NCBI GenBank assembly: GCA_037968855.1
Contig: JBBKWH010000117.1
Coordinates: 1 to 50,210, forward strand
DNA from: JBBKWH01 sp037968855
Lineage (GTDB): Bacteria > Pseudomonadota > Gammaproteobacteria > Pseudomonadales > Moraxellaceae
Length of the DNA stretch: 50,210 nt
Direction: 5' to 3'
Of the stretch, positions 49,263 to 50,210 are shown in pieces. Positions within the stretch are counted from its first letter, which is position 1. Every line of letters begins with the position of its first letter. The position numbers and the translations under genes were made by a program. Below the pieces are notes generated by a model, which was not told the DNA's origin, made no database searches, and was given only the letters and a program-made list of their open reading frames with translations.

Positions 49263-49784
49263 ATGCGTTCTCAAAAGAACCAAACGAATTGCGAACCAGA
49301 GAACCCGCTTAAACAGCGCATTGCTCAACTGATGTCAGAAGAAGACCTAAAGCACCCCTATGCTTGGGCTGCCAAGATAGGTTTATCCAAAGGGACGTTT
49401 TCAGGGATATGGAATCTAGGTAGAAATGCGTTGCACAAATCCACGGCTGAAAAAATTAGCGTAGGTACTGGGGCAAATATTCAATGGATACAGACTGGTA
49501 TAGGGCAGCCCTTTGACCAAAGCCAGAGTCAAACCCAGACCCAAGCCACCGAAACACCCTCAAATCCCCCAGCAAGCCCAGAGCAAGGCAAAATCCTGCT
49601 AGACCTAGACACGTTAGAAATGGCGATACACACACTAGAAAGCGTTTTAGAACAAACGCGACGAACTATGTCGCCCTCAAAGAAAACTGAATTGATTTTA
49701 GCGATTTACCAGCTATACGCTTCAACACCGCATCCAACCCAGATGCGACCAACCGTAGAAACACTAATAAGGAGCGCCGCCTAA
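49263..49784 (+). CDS. Phage repressor (c-like) with N-terminal helix-turn-helix
   Basis: 173 residues. The N-terminal 70 contain a HTH: LKQRIAQLMSEEDLKHPYAW, AAKIGLSKGTFSGIWNLGRN. A Gln/Ser/Thr-rich linker (about 85-110) follows, then a helical C-terminal part for oligomerisation. No S24 peptidase domain is present, so it is not SOS-cleaved by itself. AGGGG lies before the ATG. Keeps lysogeny by acting on Pe. Confidence 0.8.
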   Translation: MRSQKNQTNCEPENPLKQRIAQLMSEEDLKHPYAWAAKIGLSKGTFSGIWNLGRNALHKSTAEKISVGTGANIQWIQTGIGQPFDQSQSQTQTQATETPSNPPASPEQGKILLDLDTLEMAIHTLESVLEQTRRTMSPSKKTELILAIYQLYASTPHPTQMRPTVETLIRSAA

Positions 49785-49787
49785 CGT

Positions 49788-50012
49788 ATGCAAAACCAAC
49801 CCGCAACGACCGAACTAGACAACATTGTGCAAATGATCAAAAATGGCTCAAAGCCAACAAGCACAACGATTTGCAAGATAGCCATCCGCATTTGCCAAAA
49901 TGGCAATGAAGTAACACTGGATATAGAAGGGCAATCCATCGACGTTTGCGACGTAGCCCTAGAATGCGTCCACGCAGCCCTTAGTCATCCCCGCCCGAAT
50001 CAAATGATTTAG
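49788..50012 (+). CDS. Small unknown gene after the repressor
   Basis: 74 residues, starting 3 bp after the repressor stop. MQNQPATTELDNIVQMIKNG, CKIAIRICQNGNEVTLDIEG. Mixed alpha/beta pattern, no recognised family. Co-expressed with the repressor; could modify it. Confidence 0.6.
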   Translation: MQNQPATTELDNIVQMIKNGSKPTSTTICKIAIRICQNGNEVTLDIEGQSIDVCDVALECVHAALSHPRPNQMI

Positions 50013-50209
50013 TGCAAAAGCAAATGCAAAAAGGGTCGCATATCAAATGCGACCCTTTTTTAGTGCAGATCCAACCGTAAAACCCGCTTTCATTACCCAG
50101 ACTCACTGGCACACTTCAAACCCTTGCTATTATTGACTTCATCCCACCTCATCCCGTTTTTTCCCACTTAGTCCCTTTTTCTTCTAGTGCAAATAAGATT
50201 AGAAAGTCA
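50008..50209. repeat. Left-end transposase binding sites L3, L2, L1
   Basis: Reverse complements of the right-end core: L3 at 50008-50031, L2 at 50060-50082 and L1 at 50184-50209. L3 is nearly identical to the right-end copy at 16564-16585, and L2 resembles the one at 16586-16610. The gap of about 100 bp between L1 and L2 matches the Mu left end, where HU bends the DNA. The gap 50083-50183 holds no gene. Confidence 0.8.
50028..50060. terminator. Terminator of the repressor operon between L3 and L2
   Basis: AAAAAGGGTCGCAT (50028-50041) and ATGCGACCCTTTTT (50047-50060) form a long stem around a 5-nt loop, with T run continuing. It touches both transposase sites. Confidence 0.88.
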
Positions 50210-50210
50210 C

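Larger units (their letters stand above)
16509..50209. mobile_element. Mu-like transposable prophage, about 33.7 kb
   Basis: The element has a MuA-type transposase, MuB-type ATPase, Ner, Gam, GemA, a Mor/C-type activator and a complete Mu-style head and contractile tail set, all in Mu order. Both ends carry sets of a shared short site arranged as in Mu. On the plus strand the right end is near 16505-16509 (several possible TG starts) and the left end is probably the CA at 50208-50209. The target duplication cannot be checked because the window stops one base later. All structural genes look intact, so the phage may be active. Mu itself is about 37 kb; this one lacks Gin, mom and alternate fibres. 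Confidence 0.93.

Noticed and set aside
1..50210. CRISPR array
   Set aside because: No regularly spaced direct repeats of 24-40 bp were seen; the only tandem repeats are the right-end transposase sites.

Overview
The window is bacterial chromosome (about 1-16,500) joined to an almost complete Mu-like transposable prophage (about 16,509-50,209). The host part looks like a gammaproteobacterium of the order Pseudomonadales, possibly Moraxellaceae. This rests on the glnD-dapC and map/rpsB-tsf neighbourhoods, the long-type QueF, a c5-type cytochrome and RodA-RlpA. Base composition looks moderate, higher than typical Acinetobacter. No species can be named from the sequence alone.

Host layout. On the minus strand: the start of an aldo/keto reductase, dapC, glnD, a small SpoT-like HD protein, a frameshifted GFA-family gene and map. 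On the plus strand: rpsB-tsf with a good sigma70 promoter, a long leader, an intergenic hairpin and a strong terminator. Then (minus) a DUF962/Mpo1-like membrane protein, rlpA and rodA; (plus) an SDR oxidoreductase; and (minus) a tightly coupled set of ABC ATPase, ABC permease, queF and an unknown protein. A cytochrome c5-like protein and tRNA-Arg(CCG) follow.

Prophage layout. The phage starts about 80 bp downstream of the tRNA. The window reads it from its right end (tail fibre) to its left end (repressor). Repeated sites with the core TTTTGCACTA lie at both termini, arranged as MuA binding sites are in Mu: tandem at the right end, with a gap between L1 and L2 at the left end. Early genes: repressor and a small partner (plus); Ner, transposase A, target-DNA ATPase B, small regulators, Gam, HU and GemA (minus). 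Then come a Mor/C-type activator, amidase and holin, small and large terminase, portal, MuF head protein, gpG, protease, decoration and major head proteins, head-tail proteins, sheath, tube, chaperone, tape measure, gp43-gp48 baseplate proteins and one short tail fibre. There is no Gin inversion cassette and no mom gene.

Two things stand out. First, an AT-rich cargo island (about 35,190-38,270) sits between terminase and portal. It holds an AbiJ_NTD3/Abi_C-like abortive-infection gene with a small partner on the plus strand. Facing it is a three-gene operon (TPR-like, HEPN-like, two-helix membrane protein) with its own promoter, and both units end at one shared bidirectional terminator. I propose this island as superinfection defence, and the TPR-HEPN-membrane operon as a possibly undescribed system.

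Second, six copies of GGAA-N4-TTCC followed by GTCTGA (GTCTAA in one copy) lie upstream of late units, with a -10-like hexamer at a fixed distance in most. They look like the late-promoter regulon of the Mor/C-type activator. One copy overlaps a terminator so that only read-through RNA should form the hairpin, and another restores a promoter for the portal gene that the cargo separated from the terminase. In addition, the 7-mer CGTTAGA/TCTAACG is strongly over-represented across the prophage (about 34 copies by hand count, against one in the host part), in several reading frames and in non-coding DNA.
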